DNA of 46,419 nt, from the NCBI GenBank assembly GCA_934754445.1, contig CAKVHZ010000008.1, positions 1 to 46,419 of the forward strand, read 5' to 3'. The position numbers were made by a program, and so were the translations under genes. Positions 23,245-32,830 of the stretch are shown one piece after another (the first letter of the stretch is position 1; every line of letters starts with the position of its first letter). Below the pieces are notes generated by a model, which searched no databases, was not told the DNA's origin, and worked only from the letters and a program-made list of their open reading frames with translations. Origin of the DNA: an uncultured Clostridia bacterium. Lineage in GTDB: Bacteria; Bacillota; Clostridia; Christensenellales; UBA1242.

Positions 23245-23919
23245 CTATTTAATGTAACTTAACATTTTGTTTACTGTTTCTTCTAAATTTAAATTAGAAC
23301 TATCTATAACTATAGCATCACTTACTATTTTTAAAGGGCAAATATCACGATGTTCATCTCGATAATCTCTTTCTATTAGATACTTTTTGATTTTATCTAA
23401 ACTAATAGTTTTATTATATTGTAAATATCTTCTCTCCGCCCTAACATCTATACTTGCAGTTAAAAAGAATTTATATTTGGCATTTTTTAAAACTTCACTT
23501 GTTATATCTCTTCCATCAATTATAATATCTTGCGTTTTTGCTAAATTTAATTGAACCTTTTTAACAAGTTCTCTCACTTGTAAATTTTGAGAAATAATAG
23601 AAGAAATATCTGATATTTTTTCAGTGTTTAAATTATCAGTTACATCTATATTATTTAAAAAGATTTTTTGAACAAAATTTTCAAATTTAACTTTAATATT
23701 ACAATTTTTTAGTTCTTTTTCAATTTCTTTTTGAATTTTCTCATCTTTTAATAAATATTTATTGTAATCTATGTTGTTTTCACTTAAATAAAGTGCTATA
23801 GCCCTATAAATTCCACCACTTGATAAATGATTAATATTTAATTTTCTAGCCAGCATATCACAAACTGTGCTTTTACCACTACCACTATGACCATCAACTG
23901 CAATATTAATATATTCCAT
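23245..23919 (-). CDS. cmk: Cytidylate kinase
   Basis: 224-aa enzyme phosphorylating CMP and dCMP. The P-loop is DGHSGSGKSTVCDMLARKL, followed by LSSGGIYRAIALYL, and DGRDITSEVLKNAKYKFFL in the middle, then the lid RAERRYLQYNKTISL. Typical length for the family. It lies between miaA and plsC in one operon; an AGGAG site precedes the ATG. Confidence 0.95.
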   Translation of the reverse strand: MEYINIAVDGHSGSGKSTVCDMLARKLNINHLSSGGIYRAIALYLSENNIDYNKYLLKDEKIQKEIEKELKNCNIKVKFENFVQKIFLNNIDVTDNLNTEKISDISSIISQNLQVRELVKKVQLNLAKTQDIIIDGRDITSEVLKNAKYKFFLTASIDVRAERRYLQYNKTISLDKIKKYLIERDYRDEHRDICPLKIVSDAIVIDSSNLNLEETVNKMLSYIK

Positions 23920-23929
23920 AAATTTTCTC

Positions 23930-24832
23930 CTAATTAAATTTTGTTTTTAAATAATTTATTATATCTTCTAAATTTTCTATTTCAAAAAATTTTGCTTTTG
24001 GCATTGTTTTAAACCAAGTTATTTGCCTTTTAGCATAATTTCGAGAATCTTGTTTGATTTTTTCTTTAACTTCTTCTATTGTTTTTTTGTTATTAAAATA
24101 ATCAAAAAATTCTCTATAACCTATTGCTTTCATGCTTTGGCTTTCTTCATTTAAGTTGTATTTTTTAATAACATCTTTTACTTCACTAACAAGTCCGTCA
24201 TTAAACATTTCATCTACTCTTTTATTAATCCTATCATACAACTTTTCTCTATCTGTGTTTAAAACAATAAGTTCATAATCGTAAACTGGTGTTAGATTTT
24301 CATTTGTTATAAATTTCTCGTTATTTTCTAAAATTTCTAAACTTCTAACAACTCTTTTTATGTCGTTTGGGTGTAATTTTTCGGCTCTTTCTTTATCTTT
24401 TTCTTTTAAAATATTATAAACAAATTCATTTCCTTTTTCTTTTGCTAAATTTTTATAATACTCTCTTAATTTTTCATCTTTAATGGTATCGTTAAACGAA
24501 TAAGGAAACAACAAACTTTTCATGTAAAGTCCTGTGCCACCAACTAAAATAGGAAGTTTATTTAATGAAAATGCTTTATCAATTTCTTTTTTTGCTAAAC
24601 TAACAAAGTCGGAAACAGAAAAATCTTGATTAGGACTAACTATATCAATTAATGCGTGCGGATATTGTTTTTGCTCGTTTTTTGTTAATTTCGCCGTTCC
24701 TATATTCATATCTTTATATATTTGCATACTATCACATGAAATTAAATAGCCATTAAATATATCACTGCACTTGCATGCTAAAGTAGTTTTGCCAACTCCT
24801 GTTGAACCACCTATTAGTAATATTTTATTCAT
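23930..24832 (-). CDS. miaA: tRNA dimethylallyltransferase
   Basis: 300-aa enzyme that prenylates A37 of tRNAs reading codons that start with U; its product is the substrate of MiaB, encoded in the same operon. The P-loop is GGSTGVGKTTLACKCSDIF, followed by ISCDSMQIYKDMNIGTAKLT and the LVGGTGLYMKSLLF segment. The gene starts within the mutL stop codon (TAATG). Confidence 0.96.
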   Translation of the reverse strand: MNKILLIGGSTGVGKTTLACKCSDIFNGYLISCDSMQIYKDMNIGTAKLTKNEQKQYPHALIDIVSPNQDFSVSDFVSLAKKEIDKAFSLNKLPILVGGTGLYMKSLLFPYSFNDTIKDEKLREYYKNLAKEKGNEFVYNILKEKDKERAEKLHPNDIKRVVRSLEILENNEKFITNENLTPVYDYELIVLNTDREKLYDRINKRVDEMFNDGLVSEVKDVIKKYNLNEESQSMKAIGYREFFDYFNNKKTIEEVKEKIKQDSRNYAKRQITWFKTMPKAKFFEIENLEDIINYLKTKFN

Positions 24833-26754
24833 TAAACTTTCCTCTTAAACCATTTTTCAAGTTCATTTTTAGTTATTTCTATAACAGCAGGTCTACCATG
24901 TGGACATGCTAAAGTCATGTTATTCTCTTTCATAATATTAAGTAAAATTTGTATATCATTTTCACTTAATTTATCGCCTGCCCTAACACTTGCTTTACAA
25001 GCCTTTTGACTTAATTTTTCTTTTAAAATATCTTTTGTGGTAAGTTTTTTATAACTGTTTAAATCGCCAAACAAATCCGCAAAAAATTCTTTTAAATTAA
25101 TTGTTGCTAAAACTTGTGGAACAGTAGATATTTTATAACATTTATCTCCAAACAAACTTATTTCAAAACCTAGTTCGTTTAAATTATCAATATTTTGTTC
25201 TAAAAATTCTGCTTCTAAACTATTAGTATTTAAAATATAAGGAATAAGCAATGGTTGAAGTGCTATATTTTTTGCATCTAATTCTTTTAATAATTTATCA
25301 TAATTTATTCTTTCATGACACGCGTGTTGGTCAAAGACATATAAACTAGAATTGATTTCAATTAGTATATATGTTTCAAAAACTGTTCCTATAATTTTAT
25401 AATCTAATTTATTAACACTTTCAAAAATTTCTTGTTTTGTAGTAAAGTTGTTTTGACTAGGCACAACATTTTCTACCTTAGGTAAATCATTTTGAACATT
25501 TTTACTATCAATATTTACTTCTTCAACTTTATCTAAATTATTTAATTGCGTTTCTAAAACTTTAGATAAAATTGGGCTATCGTTAAAAGTGTATTCTTTA
25601 GTAGTTAAATTAGCATAAGTTTTTAGTATTTCATCTTTTTTACTTTGAATATCTAAGTTTTCGGTTTGATTAAAACTCTTGCCTTCATGGTTTTTATTTA
25701 ATTTCTCTAAAATTTTACTTCTTTCTCTACTTACATCTAAAAAGTCATCATCAATTTTCTTTACTTCGCTAAAATTTAATAAGGTTTTAGATATTGCTGT
25801 GTAAAAATAACCATAAATTTTTTGAGTATTTTCAAATTTAACATCTAATTTGTTTGGATGAACATTGACATCTAATAAATTATTTGGCAAATTAAAATTT
25901 AACACATAAAACGGAAATTGTCCTTTCATTAAACTGCTTCCATAAGCATTTTGAATGCTAGTAGAAATCAAACTATTTATTACATATCTTCCGTTTATAA
26001 TTAATGTTTGATATGTTCTATTACTTTTTGTATATGTAGGTTTAGAAATATAACCATTTATTGATATTTCATCATTACTATAATCTACTTTAATTAAATT
26101 ATTTAAGCAATCTTTTTTATAAATTAAATAAATTGCATCTTCTAAATTTGTCCCATTAGTTTTATAGTAAATTTCGCCATCTATAATATAGGTAAATTTA
26201 ATTTTAGGATTTGCTAAAATATAACGAACCATTAAATTTGTTATATCGCTTTCTTCGCTTTTACTTTTACGCAAAAATTTTCTTCTTGCTGGAATATTAT
26301 AAAATAAATCACTAACTTCAATAATAGTTCCGTTATTTAAACTATCATCACTAAAATTTTTTATTATTCCGCCTTCAATTTCTATAATTTTTCCTAGTTC
26401 AAACTCGGCTTGTTTAGTTTGCATTTTAACTTTGCTTACTGATGCAATACTTGCTAAGGCTTCGCCCCTAAAACCAAGGGTTAAAATATTAGATAAATCT
26501 TCAGTTGTTTTTATTTTGCTAGTTGCATGTGGCAAAAAGGCTGATTTTACATCATCTGGATGAATACCTATTCCGTTATCCACCACTTTAATTTTGTCTA
26601 TTCCGCCATTTTCTATTTCTATTATAATATCAGTTGCTTTTGCATCTAGTGAATTTTCTATAAATTCTTTAACAATGCTAGCTGGCTTTTCTACAACTTC
26701 GCCTGCTGCTATTTTATTAAAAACACTTTCATCTAATAAATTTATTCTACCCAT
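24832..26754 (-). CDS. mutL: DNA mismatch repair protein MutL
   Basis: 640 aa. The GHKL ATPase N-terminus begins INLLDESVFNKIAAGEVVEKPASIVKEF and contains VDNGIGIHPDDVKSAFLPHATSK and LGFRGEALASIASVSKV. The C-terminal domain carries the nicking-endonuclease motif as DQHACHERINYD (the last Glu of the usual DQHAxxExxxxE is Asp), ACKASVRAGDKLS and CPHGRPAVIEI, so it is likely a MutL with endonuclease activity. A long low-complexity linker lies at about 340-450. It overlaps mutS by 8 nt. Confidence 0.96.
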   Translation of the reverse strand: MGRINLLDESVFNKIAAGEVVEKPASIVKEFIENSLDAKATDIIIEIENGGIDKIKVVDNGIGIHPDDVKSAFLPHATSKIKTTEDLSNILTLGFRGEALASIASVSKVKMQTKQAEFELGKIIEIEGGIIKNFSDDSLNNGTIIEVSDLFYNIPARRKFLRKSKSEESDITNLMVRYILANPKIKFTYIIDGEIYYKTNGTNLEDAIYLIYKKDCLNNLIKVDYSNDEISINGYISKPTYTKSNRTYQTLIINGRYVINSLISTSIQNAYGSSLMKGQFPFYVLNFNLPNNLLDVNVHPNKLDVKFENTQKIYGYFYTAISKTLLNFSEVKKIDDDFLDVSRERSKILEKLNKNHEGKSFNQTENLDIQSKKDEILKTYANLTTKEYTFNDSPILSKVLETQLNNLDKVEEVNIDSKNVQNDLPKVENVVPSQNNFTTKQEIFESVNKLDYKIIGTVFETYILIEINSSLYVFDQHACHERINYDKLLKELDAKNIALQPLLIPYILNTNSLEAEFLEQNIDNLNELGFEISLFGDKCYKISTVPQVLATINLKEFFADLFGDLNSYKKLTTKDILKEKLSQKACKASVRAGDKLSENDIQILLNIMKENNMTLACPHGRPAVIEITKNELEKWFKRKV

Positions 26755-29338
26755 TTAAATTTTCCTTTAAATTATTTAAAATTGATAATGCTTCTAGTGG
26801 ACTAACCCTGTTTATATCCACATCTTTAAGCATTTTTAAAATTTGTTGTGATTTAGTATCGGTTTTTGTTTCACTATTTTCAACTTCTTGGTTAGTAATT
26901 TCTTTGCTTTCTAGTTCTTGTAGTATCTTTTTACTATTTTTAATTAGTTCTTCAGGTAGCCCTGCTAATTTTGCTACTTCAATACCAAAACTTTTATTCG
27001 CTCCACCACGGACAATTTTTCTTAAAAAGATAATATTTCCGTCAAATTCTTTAACAGTAATTCTATAATTTTTAACACCTTCTAACTTCCCTTCAAGTTC
27101 GGTTAGTTCGTGATAATGAGTTGAAAATAATGTTTTTGCTTTAATATGATTAGATAAATATTCAGTTAAACTATATGCTATAGAAAGTCCATCAAAAGTT
27201 GCCGTTCCACGACCTACTTCATCAAGAAGAATTAAACTATTTTGCGTTGCATTGTTTAGTATGCTAGCAACTTCGCTCATTTCTACCATAAAAGTTGACT
27301 GACCATAAAGCAAATCATCACTAGCACCAATACGAGTAAAAATTCGGTCTGTTAAACTAATTTCCGCCTGTTTTGCTGGCACAAAACTACCTATATGACT
27401 AAGCAGTGTTATTAATGCAACTTGGCGCATATATGTGCTTTTACCTGCCATATTTGGCCCTGTTATAATCATTATTCTATCTTCATTATTATCTAGATAA
27501 GTATCGTTAGAAATAAAATCTCCACGAGAAATTAGTCTTTCTATTACAGGGTGTCTACCATCAACAATTTTTATGTGATTAATATTTTTATTAATAATTG
27601 GTTTAACATAACCATTATCATTCGCTACACTGCTTAAACTAACTAATGCATCTAAAAGTCCTATTAATCTACTTGTATTTTGTAATTTAGTTATTTCAGT
27701 TATTAAATGGTCTTTAATTAATAAAAATAACTCAATTTCTCTTTTTAACGCCTTTTCTTTGCTATTTAAAACTTTATCTTCAATTTCTTTTAATTCTTCA
27801 GTATAATATCTTTCAGCATTCGTTAAAGTTTGCTTACGAATATATCTATAAGGAACTAAATCTTTTTGCGTGTTTGTAACTTCTATGTAATAACCAAATA
27901 CTCTGTTATAATCTATTTTTAAGTTTTTTATTCCTGTTAAACTTCTTTCGGTTTCTTGCAAAGCATTTATTATATCAACACTGCCATTAGATAATTTTTT
28001 TAAACTATCTAATTCTTCATCAAAACCTTCTTTTATATATTCGCCGTCTTTATAATTATTTACTGTAGTGTCATCAATAAAAGCATTATTTAACAAATTA
28101 TGAGTATAATCAAAATTATCTATATTGTTGTAAATATCGCTTAAAATTTTAGAGTTAAAAGTAGACAGTATATTTTTAATTTTAGGGAAAATCTCTAAAC
28201 TATTTTTAATAGCAACACAATCTTTTGGAGTAATAGACCCATAACTAATTTTACTAGATAATCTTTCAGTATCACTTACTTGTTTTAAAAGTTCAATTAA
28301 TTCATCTCTTTTAATTATGTTATTTACTAACTCTTCTACGCCGTCTAATCTAGCATTAATTTTTTCTTCATTATAAAGAGGTTGTTCAATAAAATTTCTT
28401 AGAGTTCTTCCGCCCATAGCGGTATTAGTTTTATCTAGTAGCCACAAAACACTACCTTTTTTCTTTCCTTCTCTTCCACTTGATGTTAACTCTAAATTTT
28501 TTCGTGTGTTAACATCTAAATACATATAATCTTTTGAATAATAATATTTGATTTTATTTATGTAATCTAAACTACGCTTTTGAGTTTTAAATAAATATGA
28601 AAGTAACGCACCTACTACTATTATTTCGTTATTACTTGTAATTTCAAAAATTTTGTAATTGTTAGTTTTAAATTGTTTGTTAAATAAATCTTCGGCTTGT
28701 TTTAAGTTAAATTCGCAGTCTTTTAAACTTGTAAAATTAACTATCGCGTTTTGTTTGACTCCACTTAATAATTCGCTTTCTTTTTTCATATCTTCGTTAC
28801 AAATTATTTCAGCAGGGTTAATCATTATTAAAAAGTCGTTTAATTTAGAAAGTGTTTCTTCTTTAGCAATATAAAACTCTCCCGTAGAAATATCGGCAAA
28901 AGAAATATAATAATTTTTATTAAAATAAATACAAGCAATAAAGTTGTTTTTCTTATCTTCTAATATTTCTTCTTCCATTACAGTTCCTGGAGTTACAATT
29001 CTAACAACATCTCTTTCTACTATTTCGTTAGATTTATTAGTGGGTTCTGTTAATTGTTCGCATATACCTACTTTATAACCTAAACTTAATAATCGTTTTA
29101 AATATATATCGCATGCTTTTGCAGGTATTCCACACATAGGAGCTTTTTCACTAAGTCCGCAAGATTTCCCAGTTAGTGTTAATTCTAAAACTTTGCTACA
29201 TAAAATTGCATCATCAAAAAACATCTCATAAAAATCGCCGAGTCTATAAAAAATTATAACATCTTTATATTGTTCTTTAACATTTAAGTAATGTGCCATC
29301 ATTTTAGATACATTTTTTGTATCAATAGTTTTATCCAT
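26747..29338 (-). CDS. mutS: DNA mismatch repair protein MutS
   Basis: 863 aa, full length. The mismatch-reading Phe-x-Glu motif is in YRLGDFYEMFFDDA; the ATPase domain has Walker A in ITGPNMAGKSTYMRQVALI, Walker B-like LLDEVGRGTATFDGLSIAYS and the downstream FSTHYHELTELE. The linker and clamp regions are present. It works with MutL, encoded next to it. RBS AGGAAGG lies before the ATG. Confidence 0.97.
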   Translation of the reverse strand: MDKTIDTKNVSKMMAHYLNVKEQYKDVIIFYRLGDFYEMFFDDAILCSKVLELTLTGKSCGLSEKAPMCGIPAKACDIYLKRLLSLGYKVGICEQLTEPTNKSNEIVERDVVRIVTPGTVMEEEILEDKKNNFIACIYFNKNYYISFADISTGEFYIAKEETLSKLNDFLIMINPAEIICNEDMKKESELLSGVKQNAIVNFTSLKDCEFNLKQAEDLFNKQFKTNNYKIFEITSNNEIIVVGALLSYLFKTQKRSLDYINKIKYYYSKDYMYLDVNTRKNLELTSSGREGKKKGSVLWLLDKTNTAMGGRTLRNFIEQPLYNEEKINARLDGVEELVNNIIKRDELIELLKQVSDTERLSSKISYGSITPKDCVAIKNSLEIFPKIKNILSTFNSKILSDIYNNIDNFDYTHNLLNNAFIDDTTVNNYKDGEYIKEGFDEELDSLKKLSNGSVDIINALQETERSLTGIKNLKIDYNRVFGYYIEVTNTQKDLVPYRYIRKQTLTNAERYYTEELKEIEDKVLNSKEKALKREIELFLLIKDHLITEITKLQNTSRLIGLLDALVSLSSVANDNGYVKPIINKNINHIKIVDGRHPVIERLISRGDFISNDTYLDNNEDRIMIITGPNMAGKSTYMRQVALITLLSHIGSFVPAKQAEISLTDRIFTRIGASDDLLYGQSTFMVEMSEVASILNNATQNSLILLDEVGRGTATFDGLSIAYSLTEYLSNHIKAKTLFSTHYHELTELEGKLEGVKNYRITVKEFDGNIIFLRKIVRGGANKSFGIEVAKLAGLPEELIKNSKKILQELESKEITNQEVENSETKTDTKSQQILKMLKDVDINRVSPLEALSILNNLKENLNG

Positions 29339-29351
29339 AGTCCTTCCTTTT

Positions 29352-30482
29352 TTATTTATTCTTTTGAATTTCTTTTTCTAATGCAAGTAATTTATTAACT
29401 CTTTCATTTTTAATTTCAAAAGGAACTTGATTTTCCATTTTCTCGGCTTTAGTTCCTGTTCTAACTGAATACATATAACCGAAAATTCCATCATATTTAA
29501 CATTTCTAATTAAATTTAATGTATCTTCAAAGTCTTTTTCTGTCTCTCCTGGAAAACCTACAATTATATCGGTAGTCAATCTAACATCAGGTATTTTCGA
29601 TTTTATATAATTAACTATGTCCATATAATGTTCTATCGTATAATGTCTATTCATCGCTTTTAAAATTTTATTACTTCCACTTTGAACAGGTAAATGTATT
29701 TCTTTAGAAATTTTTTCGTTTTCACTTATTGTATCTATAACTTCTTTACTTAAGTCTTTAGGGTGACTAGACATAAATTTAATAGAAAAATCTCCGTCTA
29801 ATTTTGCTAAAGTTTTAAGTAAATTATTAAAATTTACATTTTCATCTTTTATATCATTACCATAACTATTAACATTTTGACCAAGCAAGGTTATTGATTT
29901 ATATCCTTTACTAATTAAGTCTTTAACTTCTTCTACTATTTCGTTAAAATCTCGGCTTCTTTCTCTTCCCCTAACATAAGGAACAATACAATATGAGCAA
30001 AAGTTATTACAACCATAAATAATATTTACATAAGCATTAACTTTATCATCTCTAACCATATTAGTTTGCTCTGGCATTAATTTATCATCAGTGCAAAATT
30101 CTATAACTCGTTTTTTAGATTCTAATCTTTTTATCATAAATTCTTTAAACTTATATAAATTATGCGTACCAAAAATTATATCAACAAACGGAAATGTTGA
30201 CTTTAATTTTTCTACTCTATCTTCTTGTTGAGTCATACAACCACAAACAGCAATAATTAAATCTTTCTTTTGTTTTTTTAGTGGTTTTAATGCCCCTATA
30301 TTTCCAAAGGCTCTATCTTCTGCCCCTTGACGAATGCAACAAGTGTTAAAAACTATAACATCAGCATCGTTTCTATCTTCAGTTTTTTTATAGCCAAGTT
30401 CTTCTAACATTCCACAAAGTTTTTCACTTTCGTGTATATTCATTTGACATCCATAAGTTATTACTATATATTTCTTTTCCAT
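29352..30482 (-). CDS. miaB: tRNA-2-methylthio-N6-dimethylallyladenosine synthase, lacking TRAM domain
   Basis: 376 aa from the Met of MEKKYIVITYGCQMNIHESE. The methylthiotransferase domain has its three Cys (TYGCQMN, NTCCIRQGAEDRAFG, VCGCMTQQ); the radical SAM motif is YGCNNFCSYCIVPYVRGRERSR. The protein stops at LEKEIQKNK, just where the C-terminal TRAM RNA-binding domain normally begins; mutS follows 13 nt later, so the domain is absent and not just frameshifted. The longer upstream reading is rejected because a promoter lies in it. First gene of the miaB-mutS-mutL-miaA-cmk-plsC unit. Confidence 0.92.
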   Translation of the reverse strand: MEKKYIVITYGCQMNIHESEKLCGMLEELGYKKTEDRNDADVIVFNTCCIRQGAEDRAFGNIGALKPLKKQKKDLIIAVCGCMTQQEDRVEKLKSTFPFVDIIFGTHNLYKFKEFMIKRLESKKRVIEFCTDDKLMPEQTNMVRDDKVNAYVNIIYGCNNFCSYCIVPYVRGRERSRDFNEIVEEVKDLISKGYKSITLLGQNVNSYGNDIKDENVNFNNLLKTLAKLDGDFSIKFMSSHPKDLSKEVIDTISENEKISKEIHLPVQSGSNKILKAMNRHYTIEHYMDIVNYIKSKIPDVRLTTDIIVGFPGETEKDFEDTLNLIRNVKYDGIFGYMYSVRTGTKAEKMENQVPFEIKNERVNKLLALEKEIQKNK

Positions 30483-30488
30483 GAATAT

Positions 30489-30517
30489 ATTATATACTTT
30501 TTTTCTCATTTTTTCAA
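30489..30517 (-). promoter_or_regulatory. Promoter of the miaB-mutS-mutL operon, probably leaderless
   Basis: Minus strand: TTGAAA (30517-30512), 17-bp spacer, TATAAT (30494-30489). The -10 box ends 6 nt before the miaB ATG at 30482, which places the transcription start at or next to the ATG. No Shine-Dalgarno sequence precedes miaB. Confidence 0.75.
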
Positions 30518-30550
30518 CATAATTTAATAAAAAAAACTAATACTATAAAT

Positions 30551-32803
30551 ATGAAAAAAGTTTTAAAAATAAGTTTAGTAATTTTGTTATGTTTTATTTT
30601 TATTGGTTTAATTGCTCTATCTGTAATTATTAATAGAGCGATTAAAAGTTCTAATAGTGTAAGTTTTGACAAAGACCTATTAATATCGGCCACCAGCAAA
30701 ATAAGTTTGTATGATAACAACAATAATTTAATAGATAGTCCAAACTCAAACAAAATTGTAGACTATGAAAACTTACCTGGTTTCGTTAAAAACGCATTTA
30801 TATCTATTGAAGATAAGCAATTTTATAATCATAAAGGTTTAAACTATAAACGAATAATAAAAAGTATGCTAAATAATATTAAAAGTGGTTATTTTAAAGA
30901 AGGTGGCTCGACAATTAGTCAACAATTAATAAAAAATACACATTTAAATAACGAAAAAACTTTTGATAGAAAAATAAAAGAAATAGTTTTAACTAAAAAA
31001 TTAGAAAACACTTTTAGTAAAGATGATATATTAGAAACATATCTAAATGTTATATATTTTGGAAACAATTGCTATGGCTTAGAAAATGCTAGTTATGGCT
31101 ATTTTAATAAACCAAGTAGTGAACTTACAATAAACGAAGCGGCCGTTTTAGCAGGACTAATTAAAGCACCGACAAAATATTCGCCAATTTTAAACTACGA
31201 AAACTCATTTAATAGGAAAAACTTAGTTTTAAAAGAAATGCACAAAGACAAATACATAACCGATGAAGAATTTAATGAAAATTACAATAAAGAAATAATA
31301 TTAAATTTAAATAGCAACATGGTTAAAGATATTTATGCTAGTAGCACAATAATGGAAGCGGAAAAAATATTAAACTTAAGCGAAAAAGATATGAAAATGT
31401 TAGGTGTTAAAATTTATACATATTTAGATGAAGACTTACAAAATGATGTTATTAATGCCGTAAATAATAAAGAATATTACCATAAAAACAAATACGGAAA
31501 TATTGCTGATAGTTGTGCTGTTATTATAGATAACAAAACTGGCGGAATAAATGCTTTTTATGGAAAATGTGACTATAATTTATTCACCTTAAAACGACAA
31601 CCTGGTTCAGCAATAAAACCAATACTTGTTTATGCCCCTGCTTTAGAAAAAGGTTTAAACCCAGATAGTGTTATTTTAGATGAATACATTAACTACAATG
31701 GTTATAGTCCTAAAAATGTTGGTGGAGTTTATCATGGATATGTAACAACTACAGAAGCGATAGAACAATCATTAAATATCCCTGCCGTTAAAGTTCTAAA
31801 AGAAGTTGGAATAAATAATGCTAAAAACTTTGTTAAAAATGTAGGTCTTGATTTAACAAATGAAGGCGACAACTACGCACTCGCACTAGGTGGCTTTAAA
31901 TATGGCATGAACTTAATAGATTTAACTAACACTTACTTACCTTTTTCACAAAAAGGTGAATTTACCCATGCTAGTTTTATAAAAGAAATAAAAAGTGTTA
32001 ATGGAACGCTTTATAAAAATTCGGAAAATAAAACAAAAGTTATGAGTGAAGAAAGTGCATATTTAATGAATAATATGTTAATTAGTGGCGTTAAAAAAGG
32101 AACGAGTATGCGACTTAATAAACTACCATTTACTGTTGCTGGCAAAACTGGAACAGTTGGAATACCTAACACAAACTTAAATACCGATGTTTACTCTATT
32201 GCCTACACTAATAGTAAAACTTGTGGAGTATGGCTAGGAAATTCTACAAACAAAACAGAATTTAACCTAGAAGGTTGTAATAATGGTGGAACATATTGCA
32301 CAAGTATGTTAAAAGAAATAATAAGTGTAACAAACAAGGAAAACTTACCAACTCATTTTAATCCAAAACCAAGTGGAATTGAAATAGTTAATATTGATGA
32401 AACAGTGCTTGAAACCGAACATAAACTTATGCTTGCTGGCGAAAATACTCCACCAGTATATAGAAAACAAATAGAAATAAATAGAAAATTTAACAACTTA
32501 CCTATAAGCACTACTTATACTAACCCTAAACCAGTTGAATTTAAAATAAAAATTGAAAACAATAAACCTAAAATAACTTTTAATGCACAAAAATTTTTAA
32601 TATATAAAATTTTTAGAGTTGAAGAAGACCAGACAAAATGTTTAGAAACCTATAAAAACAAAAAAGGCGAAATTACCTTTGTTGATAACTCTGCCGAAAC
32701 TGAAACTTTTTACAATTATTATATAGAGTGTTATGCATATAATTATTCAACTTTTACTCCTAGTGCTAGAGCAAAAAGCGAAAGTGTTAAAATTTATATA
32801 TAA
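30551..32803 (+). CDS. Class A penicillin-binding protein (PBP1A-like)
   Basis: 750 aa bifunctional peptidoglycan synthase. A signal anchor occupies residues 7-30. The glycosyltransferase domain starts with SIEDKQFYNHKG (85-96, catalytic Glu 87) and contains EGGSTISQQLIKNTHL. The transpeptidase domain has the three motifs SAIK (in RQPGSAIKPILVYAPALE), SLN (EQSLNIPAVKV) and KTGT (AGKTGTVG). The last 90 residues look like an Fn3-type beta domain (FRVEEDQTKCLETYKNKKGE). No ribosome binding site precedes the ATG; TACTAT at 30541 may be a -10 box for a leaderless transcript. It diverges from miaB. Confidence 0.94.
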   Translation: MKKVLKISLVILLCFIFIGLIALSVIINRAIKSSNSVSFDKDLLISATSKISLYDNNNNLIDSPNSNKIVDYENLPGFVKNAFISIEDKQFYNHKGLNYKRIIKSMLNNIKSGYFKEGGSTISQQLIKNTHLNNEKTFDRKIKEIVLTKKLENTFSKDDILETYLNVIYFGNNCYGLENASYGYFNKPSSELTINEAAVLAGLIKAPTKYSPILNYENSFNRKNLVLKEMHKDKYITDEEFNENYNKEIILNLNSNMVKDIYASSTIMEAEKILNLSEKDMKMLGVKIYTYLDEDLQNDVINAVNNKEYYHKNKYGNIADSCAVIIDNKTGGINAFYGKCDYNLFTLKRQPGSAIKPILVYAPALEKGLNPDSVILDEYINYNGYSPKNVGGVYHGYVTTTEAIEQSLNIPAVKVLKEVGINNAKNFVKNVGLDLTNEGDNYALALGGFKYGMNLIDLTNTYLPFSQKGEFTHASFIKEIKSVNGTLYKNSENKTKVMSEESAYLMNNMLISGVKKGTSMRLNKLPFTVAGKTGTVGIPNTNLNTDVYSIAYTNSKTCGVWLGNSTNKTEFNLEGCNNGGTYCTSMLKEIISVTNKENLPTHFNPKPSGIEIVNIDETVLETEHKLMLAGENTPPVYRKQIEINRKFNNLPISTTYTNPKPVEFKIKIENNKPKITFNAQKFLIYKIFRVEEDQTKCLETYKNKKGEITFVDNSAETETFYNYYIECYAYNYSTFTPSARAKSESVKIYI

Positions 32804-32805
32804 TA

Positions 32806-32830
32806 AAAAAAGTGCCTTTGGCACTTTTTT
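32806..32830. terminator. Bidirectional terminator between the PBP and DUF308 genes
   Basis: An 11-bp stem AAAAAAGTGCC/GGCACTTTTTT with a 3-nt loop, between two convergent genes; it covers the stop region of the minus-strand gene. Confidence 0.9.

Noticed and set aside
24832..26754. Loss of MutL endonuclease activity because the last Glu of DQHAxxExxxxE is Asp
   Set aside because: Asp is a conservative change and the other endonuclease motifs (ACKxxVRA, CPHGRP) are intact.
30483..30509. Nine-codon longer N-terminus of MiaB
   Set aside because: The miaB promoter's -10 and spacer lie in this stretch and no ribosome binding site precedes the earlier ATG.
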